A DNA stretch of 64,000 nt. Origin: Opisthorchis felineus. Its lineage: Eukaryota; Platyhelminthes; Trematoda; Opisthorchiida; Opisthorchiidae. Of this stretch, positions 55,501-64,000 are shown one piece after another. The position numbers and the translations under genes are program-made. Position 1 is the first letter of the stretch. Every line of letters starts with the position of its first letter. A model generated the notes under the pieces. It worked only from the letters and a program-made list of their open reading frames with translations, made no database searches and was not told the DNA's origin. The stretch covers positions 62,611-126,610 of the forward strand of contig SJOL01001350.1 in NCBI GenBank assembly GCA_004794785.1. Reading direction: 5' to 3'.

Positions 55501-58500
55501 GGAGAAAAATGTTAAAACGGGGGCTTTTTAATGGATTACATAACAGTTACTCTCCCTGTAGAGAAAAGCTTTATCGAGGTATATATATATCAGTATCCAT
55601 AAGTGCCCGTCGCAAGATTATATCGAGCCGTCCTAGCAACCTTTCAGGAGAGTATGACACCTCCTGTAACATTTTTTGGAGACATCCTGATAACTAACGT
55701 TTCCAACGTTTCATTCCTACCGGCAGTGCTTGAAGGTGTCCGGACCAGTGAATGTACACACAGGAGTGAAACGAGTCTCAGAATTTACAGACGGCATATT
55801 CTTAAGTGCGCACTACTATTATCAAGCTTCTGGAGGTAGCTTGGTAAAAGGTGCATTCGGACAAGTGTAGGTAGAGGTGAGAAAATTCGCCGATCTGGTC
55901 TCAACAGCGCACGCCAGTCAAACGGAAGACTGATTCAGTCAATCGACTGTACATGCAACTCACACCCAGAAAACCAGACATCGGGATCTGAGTGCTGAGT
56001 TAGCAGGAGCACAGTGTCACCAAAGCATATGCCAGAAAGGTACGCAACCATAAAGGTGAATACGGGGACAGTAACTTCTGGTGATCGAAACACGTGGTTT
56101 CACATGGTTAACGGCAGTTACACTTTCTTGAGATATACGCATGCACGATTATGACAAGTGGGGATAAGATATTCGATAGCTGATCAAATCGCCTCACTGC
56201 CCACTAAGGTACAAACTTCTATCAACAACTGAATGTACGGTCCCAAAAAGTGTCCCTTTTTCATTGCCCATAAAAAGTTTGTAAGTTGTCGAATAACAAT
56301 AGTTCAGCTATGGTGCCCTTTCGCTTCATAGCTGCCGCGCAACTCGAAAAGAGCATGAGGGCTGAGTTGCTACCACGATGTCTAAACCGAGACAGGAACA
56401 ATCGAAAAGCCATGGTTGGACTCGAACCACGGACCTTCCGGTCAGCCGTTTCGCGTGCTAAACGCTGAGCCATCCCAAGCTCAATACTGATCTCACATGT
56501 ATCGTGAGCCTCCATATACATATCCTGAGAGTAGGAACTGCTTCATTGTCGCGCAGGTTGGCAAGCTTGAAAACGGGGTGTTGTGTACCGCTTGCGCTGT
56601 CACAGTGTGTTTTCCGACGACGAAGCCTTGCAGAAATCGCGGAAGTTGAGCTATAACTTACCACTTAGCGCGGGTTCACTGATATCAGAAGTCACTGACT
56701 GACATTAGACGCGGACAGTAGAATGAATAAACTTCCACTGAAAGTATAGCCTTTAATAAGAAGAATCTAATCGACGGTCTAAAGAAAATATTCGGAATGA
56801 TGAAGTTAAACGGAATGGTTACTGCCATAATGAAGCAAGACTATTGAAGGACATTTGCAATGCGTCGCCTGCACCGTTTAGCTAGGGAACATGTGTACAA
56901 TGCAGGCAAGTGGTTTTTGTTAGACGGTTTTGACCTCTTCATTTGTGAAAATTCGGAGGAGTGATAAACGGCATTCAATGGGAAGTTACATTTATTTGGG
57001 GACCTTACAGGTACTTGATTATAGCTTTCACATTTCAAGTAAAGCACCTCAGTACTATTGGTACGGCGATTTAAGAAATCCTCCTTTCTTCAAGGACTTG
57101 GATTCATTGTGAAATGTGCGATCAGCGCAACTATATATTTGTCCGTTCGGACCTTAGTCGCTACTGAGAAAAATCACTATATTGGATTTTGAAGTCTCCA
57201 ATGTTACATTTTCTGGCGACCCTGATTTTCACCATCTTAAAGTTATATTAAACTCTCCAGTTTGAATTATTGACACAATCACGTCACTGATAGTGAACGA
57301 TCTAATTTCGACAGATCCACTACCCATTCAAAAGCAACTGTTTTCTTAGTTGGTAGCCGAAGTCTGAGATTAAGGAGTGCGGGAGGATCGCTTCCATCAT
57401 TTAGGAGACTCGACGGAGGCAAGAGAGAATGCATTTAAACTAAAATCTGTGATTGATTATAAGCTAGACAAGTACGATCCAGGTGACCAAATTTTTGGCA
57501 GTCGGGAGTTGCAACATGCTTCTACGGGTAACGTAAGAGAACAAACGTTCCTGTGCCTCAAAAATACGGAAACGTTCAAAAACCAGCCTAATTAGGTGGA
57601 GGAGAGAAATCATATTCACACAAAGCGAGCGTCCTAAACAATTAAATGCAGCTACTTCGGAGAATGAGTGTAACGACATTTGAAAACTATGGAGAACAGA
57701 TGAAACTAGATTTCTTCAGCGCGACAGAACAAACTGTTGAAACAGAACTAACCTCGTAAGCATCATCCCGCTCCAAAAGCACCTTTGCGGGCCAAAAGTA
57801 GGACGAAATGTTGATTGAATCATTGAATATACCGGCACCCGCAGAAGTGCGGTTGCATGCCCATATGAGCTCATGCGGTGGTTTACATGGTTTACTGATC
57901 CAGTCAGTAAGGCGAGTTTTAGCGTTGATGTAGCAATCCGTACAAAGCTGGATCTCGATCAGTTCTGCATTGACTGAACGCAGGAAAAAGCGAACTTCAT
58001 CCGCCTCGCTACTAAACGGTCCGTGAAGAATGCACACATTGTGCACAAGCAGTTGTACGTCCATGGAAAATTCCTCAAGAGCAGCATAACGACCATCCTT
58101 GATTTTACGCTGGAGTAGTTCCAAGTCAGTGTACTTATATACAAGATATTCATTTTTGTTTATTTCATTTGGGTAGCCGATATGAAGAAAAGTTTTCCAG
58201 AGAGGCTGTTTCCGAAGGTGATGAGTAGCGAATTCCAAGAGTTTTCGTATCTGCTTCCTGGAAAATTCGCATTTCGGTCGGGATTCGCACACGGCGCAGC
58301 TAAAGTCATCGAAGAGACCATCATGTAGTGTGGGAGATCGGAGTGATTTCCCACTTGGGCTGGACAGTTTAGATGCTTCGTTTGCACAATCGACGTGATA
58401 AACTCGGAAACAATCGGAACATTTCAGCACTTCTCCGGGCCTATGGCACTGAAAGCAGTACCAGTCATGCTTGCTCCTGGAACATGGTCTGCTAAAATCT

Positions 58501-58754
58501 GGGAGTCTATAGCCTGCAGGTCCACCTTTTCCAAATGATGGACCAACTTTTTCTATCAGGCTATCACCTTCAATCTCGTCCAGGAGTAAGCGGATTTGAT
58601 CGTCTTTCAAGCCAAACTGTTTTCGTAAAGATTTGACCAATTTTTCCGTAGGAATAACCAAGCGTTGACCTTTCACTGAACCAATGGTATCCCAAACTTG
58701 CTTGACCTTGAGAGGGTCAGCATGACGATAATTCCGAAGGTTCACATAGTCCAT
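46187..58754 (-). CDS. ZMYND11: ZMYND11/BS69-like chromatin reader (winged helix-PHD-bromo-PWWP-MYND)
   Basis: ZMYND11 is a nuclear corepressor that in vertebrates reads H3.3K36me3 through PHD-bromo-PWWP and binds PxLxP partners through MYND. I place exons 57753-58754, 52115-52455, 50825-51446, 48579-48664, 47114-48196 and 46187-46573, about 1,170 codons in all. Domains: SAMD1-like winged helix (residues 1-85), PHD with Cys100/103/112/115, His120, Cys123 and Cys153/156, bromodomain (about 164-275), and a Cys271/Cys274/Cys290 zinc linker. The PWWP is split between exons 1 and 2. A roughly 600-residue Ser-rich linker with AT-hook-like motifs follows, then a coiled coil and a MYND of eight Cys/His ligands ending in CRRKR. 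The linker is far longer than in human ZMYND11 (about 600 residues in total). One junction (exon 3 to 4) is out of phase, so a small exon is probably missing. Confidence 0.95.
46574..47113 (-). other. ZMYND11 last intron
   Basis: The intron is 540 nt. A scrap near 46785-46850 (GGGATACCAAGTTGCCTAAGC) resembles the SINE body in minus orientation. Nothing else was seen. Confidence 0.5.
47114..48196 (-). CDS. ZMYND11: ZMYND11 exon 5 of the model: long Ser/Asn/Pro-rich linker
   Basis: The acceptor is GTTTATCAG before AGTCCT and the donor is GTTCAG then GTAATC, phase 0 to 0, 361 codons. It opens with [16 protein letters not shown], an AT-hook-like GRGRPR core. It continues as low-complexity sequence rich in Ser, Asn, Thr and Pro, with basic patches ([19 protein letters not shown]) that could act in nuclear import. 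I see no folded domain. The antisense open frame at 47430-47942 is a shadow of this exon. Confidence 0.88.
48197..48578 (-). other. ZMYND11 intron between linker exons
   Basis: The intron is about 380 nt. A minus-strand open stretch reading [13 protein letters not shown], then TAG, then [20 protein letters not shown] looks protein-like. Flanking exons join in phase without it, so I treat it as intron, with an alternative exon possible. Confidence 0.45.
48579..48664 (-). CDS. ZMYND11: ZMYND11 exon 4 of the model (small)
   Basis: The acceptor is TTTTGACAG before CTAATG and the donor is TTGAGG then GTGAGT. In frame it reads [20 protein letters not shown] then GLKPKPLR, and it joins the next exon in phase 0. 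It needs one base upstream, while exon 3 ends in phase 0. Either a small exon lies between or exon 3 uses another donor. Confidence 0.68.
49330..49349. repeat. (ATT)n microsatellite
   Basis: Six ATT-type units with one GTT interruption resemble the tail of SINE copy 3, but no SINE body precedes it. Confidence 0.85.
49636..49666 (-). CDS. ZMYND11: Candidate ZMYND11 micro-exon (unconfirmed)
   Basis: The minus strand has TTGTATAG before GGTCGAATG and CAAAAC before GTGAGT. The 31 nt read [10 protein letters not shown] plus one base, exactly the phase (0 in, 1 out) needed between exons 3 and 4. There is no homology support, so this rests on splice signals and phase alone. Confidence 0.3.
50825..51446 (-). 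CDS. ZMYND11: ZMYND11 exon 3: AT-hook-bearing linker
   Basis: The acceptor is TTCTGCTTAG before ACGGCA and the donor is CCAAAG then GTTAGC. It encodes about 207 residues, Ser/Thr/Ala-rich. An AT-hook at the centre reads [20 protein letters not shown], with core RRGPGRPPK, followed by a basic VRRKTSSS and a Ser-rich run. Exon 2 donates two bases, completing an Arg codon. Plus-strand open frames over this region are antisense shadows. Confidence 0.88.
51447..52114 (-). other. ZMYND11 intron 2
   Basis: The intron is 668 nt. No gene or repeat was recognised. Confidence 0.55.
52115..52455 (-). CDS. ZMYND11: ZMYND11 exon 2: second half of PWWP
   Basis: The acceptor is CTTGTTTTTTCAG before GTCCGT and the donor is AAAGAAG then GTAAGT. 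It begins [20 protein letters not shown], matching VRFFGHHHQRAWIPSENI of human ZMYND11 PWWP, then the PWWP helices ([20 protein letters not shown]). An acidic [18 protein letters not shown] stretch follows. It is 341 nt, phase 0 to 2. Confidence 0.93.
52700..53480 (-). mobile_element. RTE-like retrotransposon 3' end, copy in ZMYND11 intron (1)
   Basis: The minus strand reads [20 protein letters not shown] then [20 protein letters not shown] and [20 protein letters not shown] (53056-53280), the C-terminal region of RTE-type polyproteins. The shared 3' end runs to about 52700. It is strongly 5'-truncated, as is usual for target-primed insertion. Confidence 0.85.
53560..53700 (-). mobile_element. 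RTE-like retrotransposon 3' fragment, copy (2)
   Basis: About 140 nt (CTGGAGAGAAACTGACAGCAC onward) repeats the last coding part of copies (1) and (3), including the GGCCGCCATATAGTTA block. It sits about 80 nt from copy (1), so two 3' ends lie in tandem. Confidence 0.7.
54935..55420 (-). mobile_element. RTE-like retrotransposon 3' end, copy (3)
   Basis: The plus strand shows ATCTGGAGAGAAACTGACAA and GGTTAGCCGCCATATAGTTC, matching copies (1), (2) and the 37.4-kb element. The minus-strand translation includes [12 protein letters not shown] and a [20 protein letters not shown] tail. Confidence 0.8.
56291..56478 (-). mobile_element. tRNA-Cys-derived SINE, copy 4
   Basis: In minus orientation the head carries GTTCGAGTCCAACC, a B-box variant, and GACCGGAAGGTCCGTGG. 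The body with GAGACAGG/CCTGTCTC and the terminal AAGGGCACCATAGCTGAAC matches the other copies. It lies in ZMYND11 intron 1. Confidence 0.85.
57753..58754 (-). CDS. ZMYND11: ZMYND11 exon 1: winged helix, PHD, bromodomain, first half of PWWP
   Basis: It has 334 codons from ATG at 58754 to donor GAG then [26 protein letters not shown] begins the SAMD1-like winged helix. [20 protein letters not shown] and [10 protein letters not shown] form the [23 protein letters not shown] opens the bromodomain, which includes [16 protein letters not shown] then [18 protein letters not shown] is PWWP strand 1-2 with a loop insertion. All these are continuous in one exon. The start is the first in-frame ATG after the acceptor at 58784. 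Confidence 0.97.
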
Positions 58755-58785
58755 TGTTTTCAGGTTATGACATTGTCACGGCACT
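58755..58785 (-). promoter_or_regulatory. ZMYND11 5' UTR stub with splice acceptor and two-codon uORF
   Basis: TTTTGTTTTGTTCCAG (AG at 58784-58785) is followed by 29 nt before the ATG. The stub contains ATGTCATAA, a start-Ser-stop upstream ORF out of frame with the main start. The strong polypyrimidine acceptor implies a 5' UTR intron or a spliced leader. Confidence 0.6.
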
Positions 58786-59502
58786 GGAACAAAACAAAAA
58801 TTGGTTATACGTAGCCATGCGAGAATACTAATGTGCGCACGGAAATGTGGCTTTGCTCAGAGATGGCCAGTCTTCATCCAGTAAACAACTCCCGCTGCTA
58901 TCACCAGCTAGCACCTCCCCCCGCCACCCCAAGTGACATCTCAGAACATCACTTTGCAGACGGTTTGAATCAAGTGAAGAGCAAACAATCGCCGAATCTC
59001 GGCTGACAGAAATACCCCATAGTGCACGATGACATGAAAGAAAGGAAAGAGGTAACACCCTTGCGGTGCCTAGCTGCCAAGCCACCCGAAGGAAGCATGA
59101 GAACTAAGATATTGTCAGGTTGCACAAGCCAGACGGTCTCCCTCCTGAGGATTGGGTAAGTGATCGCTATGAACAGCAAAAGCCAGTAAGACGGTGAACG
59201 GGGGAACGTGCACTTTGTATCGCTGTGCGCTTGTTGGTAGCGTCATCGGGTGATCTGATGAAGTGTGGTACTGATGCTGAGACACTTTGTACGGAGATCC
59301 CCTAGAACTGGTTGGTTAGAAGAACACTGCCATTCATGTGGTGTGTGTGGATACGGTCATTGAAACAGTCCCCACACTGTAGTACTGGGGAAAGGATGCG
59401 AATAAACTATTTGCAGCGAGTAGCCAGTCGTTGACAAATAGCAGCAACGCAATCGCGGCTTGGTGGGTTCTGTTCCGATCAGCCAGGTCCCCAAGGAGTA
59501 CA
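58786..59502. other. Region upstream of ZMYND11
   Basis: About 0.7 kb with a 5'-truncated SINE at 59054-59131. No clear core promoter or upstream exon was recognised. Confidence 0.5.
59054..59131 (-). mobile_element. tRNA-Cys-derived SINE, copy 5 (5'-truncated)
   Basis: Only the 3' body is present on the minus strand (GGCTTGTGCAACCTGACAAT through GCACCGCAAGGGTGTT). The tRNA-like head is missing. Confidence 0.75.
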
Positions 59503-59748
59503 TGTTACATATCTGAACGATCTGATCAACGACTACACGCAACTTGAAAACGAGCGCACGATCCCCTAATAAGACGCGAGGCCAACTACTCCTAGCACAC
59601 TAAAAGGGCAACTGGTCAATAGAAAAGAGAAATGCGCAACACGAAGGAAAAGGCGCGCAATTTAAAAATTCAAATTTCCAGAAAATAAATTTGCCAATTA
59701 CTCGAGAAGTAAACGGCTTCTGGGGCTACTGATATCCCCAACAGTACA
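59503..59748 (-). repeat. Solo LTR of the CsRn1-like element, inverted
   Basis: The minus strand starts TGTACTG and ends GATATGTAACA. It matches the 60293-60688 LTR in the blocks CTCGAGTAATTG, GAATTTTTAAATTGCGC, GCGCTCGTTTTCAAGT and TAGTCGTTGATC. It is about 150 bp shorter, lacking the central TATA-bearing part. No internal element sequence adjoins it. Confidence 0.82.
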
Positions 59749-60060
59749 AATGTTTAGTGAGGCTATCGTGCCAAAGTCGGTGTAACTAGCGACCGCGTAA
59801 GGATAGAAGGCAAAAACAACCCAGTGTTGGATTCGTCTGGGGAATAGGATCGATCGTTTTAGCCAGATTCCCACTCTCACAGTGAATGAAACGAATGGCG
59901 CATGAGGCGGCATTTTGTTTACCACATGGTTTGGCGCCTGCTGCCCTGCGCGATAACGGGTATATTGAAAGAATTTCTATCACGCAGAGGGCGTATGAAC
60001 CTTGGTTGCTGTCTTCAGGAAGACACGAACTCTATGAGCATTAAACTCTTGAAAAATTGA

Positions 60061-60245
60061 ACCGTTCAGCTGTAGCACCCTTTCGGTGCCTAGTTGCCAT
60101 GCCAACGGAGGGAGGCACGAGGGTTGGGATACTGCCAAGTTGCCCAAGCTTAGACAGGAGCATCGAGATGTTGAGGTTGGGTTCGAACCATGGACCTTCC
60201 GGTCCGTAAGCTGGCACCTCAAGTACTGAGCTATCTCGACGCCCT
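60061..60245 (-). mobile_element. tRNA-Cys-derived SINE, copy 6
   Basis: In minus orientation it has GGTTCGAACCCAACC downstream of GACCGGAAGGTCCATGG, then the shared body ending GCACCGAAAGGGTGCTACAG. It lies between the inverted solo LTR and the 5' LTR of the gypsy element. Confidence 0.87.
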
Positions 60246-60292
60246 AAGGGCCCCAAAGCCTATCTCCTTCATCCCACTGGGCATCGCCGGAT

Positions 60293-60688
60293 TGTACTGC
60301 CAAACGTTAAAACACAAATCATCGTTTATTTTTCGAGTTATTGCCAATTTATTTTTCTAAAATTTTTAATTTTTAAATTTCGCACCTTTTCCGCCATGTT
60401 GCACCTCAATCCAAAAAGACCGCGCCTCGTTCCTCTTGGCCAGTTAGACCTTGTGTATGCTAACTGATTTATTGCTTCCCAAGGTCGCCAGAAATATATA
60501 TATATATATAACGGTGCTCCCGCTGTACACTGTCTTTGGTTGAGGCAGTAAAACCCCTCCTCTGAAGGTCCTGTCTTTTTCTCTCTCTCTGCGCTAGGAG
60601 CGGTTGGGCTCGCGTCATAGCTGGGGATTTGTGCGCTCGTTCTCAAGTCGCGTATAGTCGTTGATCGTACCCGTTCAGATACGTAACA
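60293..60688 (+). repeat. 5' LTR of the CsRn1-like Ty3/gypsy element
   Basis: TGTACTGCC to ACGTAACA, 396 bp, with TG/CA ends and a partner LTR copy in inverted orientation at 59503-59748. An AT run at 60493-60511 may serve as the TATA box. A CT-rich tract follows at about 60573-60590. Confidence 0.85.
60493..60511 (+). promoter_or_regulatory. AT tract, possible LTR TATA box
   Basis: AAATATATATATATATATAA lies centrally in the LTR. It is absent from the inverted solo LTR, so it may have expanded or been lost there. Confidence 0.45.
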
Positions 60689-60708
60689 TTTGGCGACGAG
60701 GTGTTCGG
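60689..60708 (+). other. Primer-binding region
   Basis: TTTGGCGACGAGG starts right after the LTR's terminal ACA. The TGGCGAC start is the usual form of a tRNA 3'-end complement in fluke gypsy elements. The exact tRNA was not verified. Confidence 0.55.
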
Positions 60709-60718
60709 TCTACTCGTA

Positions 60719-63700
60719 ATGGATCCCGCGAAGGTAGAGGCACTGCTCGAGCAACAGCTTAAGCTTATCGAGATGCTTACGCAGCTGAGGGTTCCGGCTA
60801 GTAGTGCTCCGTCCAATCCGGCGTCGAGTCAACAGGTTGACGCAGTTACGAACAGCATAGCTGAGTTTAACTATGACCCAGACGCTAACATCACGTTCGA
60901 GACGTGGTTTCGCCGCTACGAGGACCTATTCCGAGTCGGTCTTGCTGAGCAAGATGATGCATGGAAAGTCCGGCTCTTGCTTCGCAAACTTGGCCCGGCA
61001 GAGCTGGACAAGTACTGCAACCTGATTCTTCCGCAGAACCCACGCGACAGGTCTTTCGACGACACAGTGCAGACCTTGATGAATACTTTTGGGGAACGAT
61101 TTTCTCTGTTCAATACGCGGTACCGCTGTTTAAAGTTGGTTATGAACGAATCAGACGACCTTTTGACACACGCTGGCATTGTTAATCGTGAATGCAAACG
61201 TTTCAAATTGAAGTCGCTCACTACTGACCAATTCAAATCCCTCATTTTCATATGCAGCCTCCAGTCTCCCAAATTCGCAGACATATGGTCGCGCCTGCTC
61301 AACCGTCTTGAGCAAGACCCTTCGCTGACGCTCAATGCCATTGCTGACGAGTACAGCATGACACCACTTTGGTCCAAGCTGGGGGCCAAAGTGGTTCTGA
61401 AGTTCATGCAGTTCGCCAGGCCTCCAAACCTTCTGGTTCTCAAATCTCTGGCCCGTCGCGCTCTGGAACTACCCAATCCAGTCAGCAGAATGTCCAAAAG
61501 AAGAAGCCCTCATCCTCGTGCTGGTACTGCGTGGCTTGGCACTTCGTCAGACTGTGCCCTTACAAACAACACCGCTGTCGACAATGCAAGGCGGTGGGGT
61601 CACAAAGATGGATACTGTCGGGCACGCTCATCCAGTACAACCCATGGCGCCTCCAAGCAGCAACCACGCTCCCAGAATTCAAAACCAGCGGGCTCCGTCT
61701 TGAGTCTGCTGGCAACGTTTCAAGTCAGCGCCCCATCTCACCGGAAATTCCTCACTGTCCTGGTCAATGGACGTCCGGTCCGATTGCAGTTGGACACTGC
61801 TTCGGATATTACCATTATATGCGAGAAGCTTTGGAACATGCTTGGGCGACCTCCCGTCCGACGATCCTCCAGAATTGCAACCAGTGCCTGTGGTGGTGAG
61901 TCGCGGCTTTCCGGAGAATTACAATGCTGCGTCTCATTCAAGGGAACGACATTCACTGCGTCGTGTTACGTGACCGCTGCCGAATTGAATCTCCTTGGTC
62001 TTGACTGGTTCGACCGTCTTGGGTTGGCAGATATCCCAATCAGTTCCGTATGCAATGCGGTCGTTTCTCGCGTTGGTGTTCCAGATCAATCCGGCGATAT
62101 CATTCGGCGCCTCCCTAAGGTTTTCGAGCCTGGCCTCGGTCACTGTTCCACCACACAAGCTACCCTCCAACTTCGACCGGATGCTATCCCAGTTTTTCGC
62201 CCCAAGAGACCAGTCCCATACGCCTCCTTGCCACAGGTCGATGCAGAACTTCAGCGTCTCGAGCAACAAGGCGTCCTATCCCCTGTAACTTACTCTGCAT
62301 GGGCAGCACCAATCGTGGTGGTAAAGAAGCCAAATGGGTTCATCCGCATTTGTGCCGATTTCTCAACTGGCCTCAATGCAGCCCTTGAACAGCACCACTA
62401 CCCACTACCGGTGCCGGATGACTTATTCACCATTATGAACGGTGGCAGTTGTTTCGCCAAACTCGACCTGGCCGATGCGTATTTGCAGATCAAAGTTGCG
62501 CCGGACTCCCGATCTCTGCTGACCATCAACACGCACAGGGGTCTGTACGAATACAAACGTCTACCTTTTGGGGTTAAGACGGCCCCTGCGATCTTTCAGC
62601 AGTTGATGGACACTATCCTCTCTGGCATTCCAGGTGTGGCCGCATACCTGGACGATGTGCTCATTGTCGCTGGCTCTCCCGATGAACTGCGCAAACGAAT
62701 CGACATGGTGCTTCAACGCATCCAGGACAACGGTCTTCGCCTCCGTCCTGAAAAGTGTCAGTTCTTTATGACGGCTGTTAAATATCTCGGGTTCATCTTC
62801 GATGCCTCTGGTCGACACCCTGATCCCGAAAACATACGAGCTATTCAACAGATGCCGGCACCCAAGGATGTCACCACGCTTCGCTCATTCTTGGGTCTCA
62901 TCAGCTACTACTCAGCGTTTCCGCCTACATTGCACAGTGTCCGACCGCCGCTCAATCGCCTCCTGAAAAAGGACATGCCTTGGACTTGGTCAGAAGAATG
63001 TGAAGCAGCCTTCTGCAAGCTAAAGTCGATGCTCAGCTCCGAAATGCTTTTGACGCACTATGATCCCAAACTGCCAATTGTCGCGGCAGCTGATGTTTCT
63101 GCTTACGGTATCGGTGCCGTCATCCTTCATGCATTTCCTGATGGAACTGAGGCGATCATACATGCATCCAGGTCGCTTACCCCAGCAGAACAACACTACA
63201 GCCAAATTGAGAAAGAGGCATTGGCGCTCGTCTTCGCCGTCCGCCGATTCCACAAGATGATATACGGCCGACGACTCACTCTTCTGACCGGTCACAAGCC
63301 TTTGCTGTCAATTTTTGGCTCGAAATCTGGCGTTCCCGCTCATTCGGCGAATCGTCTGCAATGGTAGGCGCTCATCCTGCTTGCCTACGACATCCAAATC
63401 CAGTATCGACGCACTGAAAATTTCGGCCAAGCGGATGCACTGTCACGACTCATCGGCAACCATAGTGAGCCAGAAGAAGACTCCGTCATCGCGGCATTGT
63501 GCGTTGACGACCACGCTAGCCAGCAGCTGCTCCAAACAGTCCGTGCCTTACCAGTGACTGTTTCGGATAACAAGCGTGAAACTTTGGCTGATTCGACGCT
63601 ACAACAGGCGATCCATTTTCTTAGGACGCGTTGGCCAAAAAAACCCCTGGGCGATGATCTCGAACCCCTTTTCCATCGTCGGGATTCCATGTCTATCGTT

Positions 63701-64000
63701 GGCGACTGCCTCATGTTTGGAGGACGTGTGCTGGTACCACGCCCTTTACGCTATCGGGTCCTGAAGCAGTTTCATTCTGGGCATCCTGGGATAAACCGGG
63801 TGAAATTAATCGCCCGTAGCTACGCCTACTGGCCACACATGGATCGCGACATCTCCGATTACGTCAGAGATTGTTCGAAGTGTCAACAAGCCGCCAAGAA
63901 CCCTCCACGCCTTCCGCCTGCTATCTGGCCTCGACCCGAACGCCCCCGGTCCCGGGTGCATGTCGACTACGCTGGCCCTGTTGATGGGGTAACATAGCTC
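60719..64000 (+). pseudogene. CsRn1-like Ty3/gypsy gag-pol polyprotein (broken, truncated by window edge)
   Basis: The ATG at 60719 starts gag (MDPAKVEALLEQQLKLIEML). The frame stays open to 63367 and encodes gag, a protease with DTASD (about 61794), and an RT with AYLDDVLIV (YLDD at 62645-62656). RNase H follows (AADVSAYGIGAV, EKEALAL), then after a TAG the integrase HHCC finger (FHSGHPGINRV ... CSKCQQ). Damage: the zinc-knuckle segment (about 61355-61600) reads in a different frame between two single-base indels that cancel. The RNase H Asp normally in TDHKPL is Gly (63290-63292). TAG codons interrupt at 63365-63367 and 63995-63997. The 3' half lies beyond the window. Clade assignment is from recall. 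Confidence 0.88.

Larger units (their letters stand above)
52456..57752 (-). other. ZMYND11 intron 1 (5.3 kb)
   Basis: The intron holds three RTE 3' ends in sense orientation (52700-53480, 53560-53700, 54935-55420), a short AT run near 55577, and a minus-strand SINE (56291-56478). The stretches 53750-54930 and 56500-57750 contain nothing I recognise. Confidence 0.6.

Overview
The window is eukaryotic and looks like a trematode flatworm. It has long AT-rich introns with GT/AG borders, two spliced genes with clear animal orthologues, and dense fluke-type retroelements: a CsRn1-like Ty3/gypsy element, RTE-like non-LTR elements, a Penelope-like remnant and a tRNA-Cys-like SINE. The SINE's pseudo-translation and the CsRn1-like gag-pol recall opisthorchiid liver flukes (Clonorchis/Opisthorchis). 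That family placement is an inference from memory. There are no bacterial operons, CRISPR arrays or plasmid features.

Both genes lie on the minus strand, head to tail. The upstream one (58754 to 46187) is a ZMYND11/BS69 orthologue, a chromatin reader with winged helix, PHD, bromodomain, PWWP, a long low-complexity AT-hook-bearing linker, and coiled coil plus MYND. Its stop is followed 43 nt later by AATAAA. The downstream gene is COG2, subunit 2 of the conserved oligomeric Golgi tethering complex. It starts at 45204, only about 1 kb after the ZMYND11 stop, and runs off the left edge. I place 13 COG2 exons by homology, splice signals and phase (about 750 codons). The last C-terminal exon or exons were not found. 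The two genes have no obvious functional link. Each has a splice acceptor just 5' of its ATG, so 5' UTR introns or spliced-leader trans-splicing are possible.

The rest is intron and intergenic DNA filled with mobile elements. COG2 introns hold SINEs (6.1, 10.8 and 18.6 kb), an RTE endonuclease-bearing copy (15.7-17.8 kb), a Penelope GIY-YIG tail (22.9-23.1 kb), a hammerhead-ribozyme-like motif (24.4 kb), a 222-nt assembly gap (24484-24705), an internally deleted gypsy element with its LTR (25.0-26.8 kb), an RTE 3' end (37.4-38.4 kb), a solo LTR (39.9 kb) and an RTE reverse-transcriptase fragment (42.4-43.1 kb). ZMYND11 intron 1 holds three RTE 3' ends and a SINE. Upstream of ZMYND11 (59.0-64.0 kb) are a truncated SINE, an inverted solo LTR, a SINE, and a CsRn1-like gypsy element on the plus strand with intact 5' LTR and primer-binding region. 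Its gag-pol frame is broken by two TAG codons and a compensated frameshift, and it leaves the window inside integrase.
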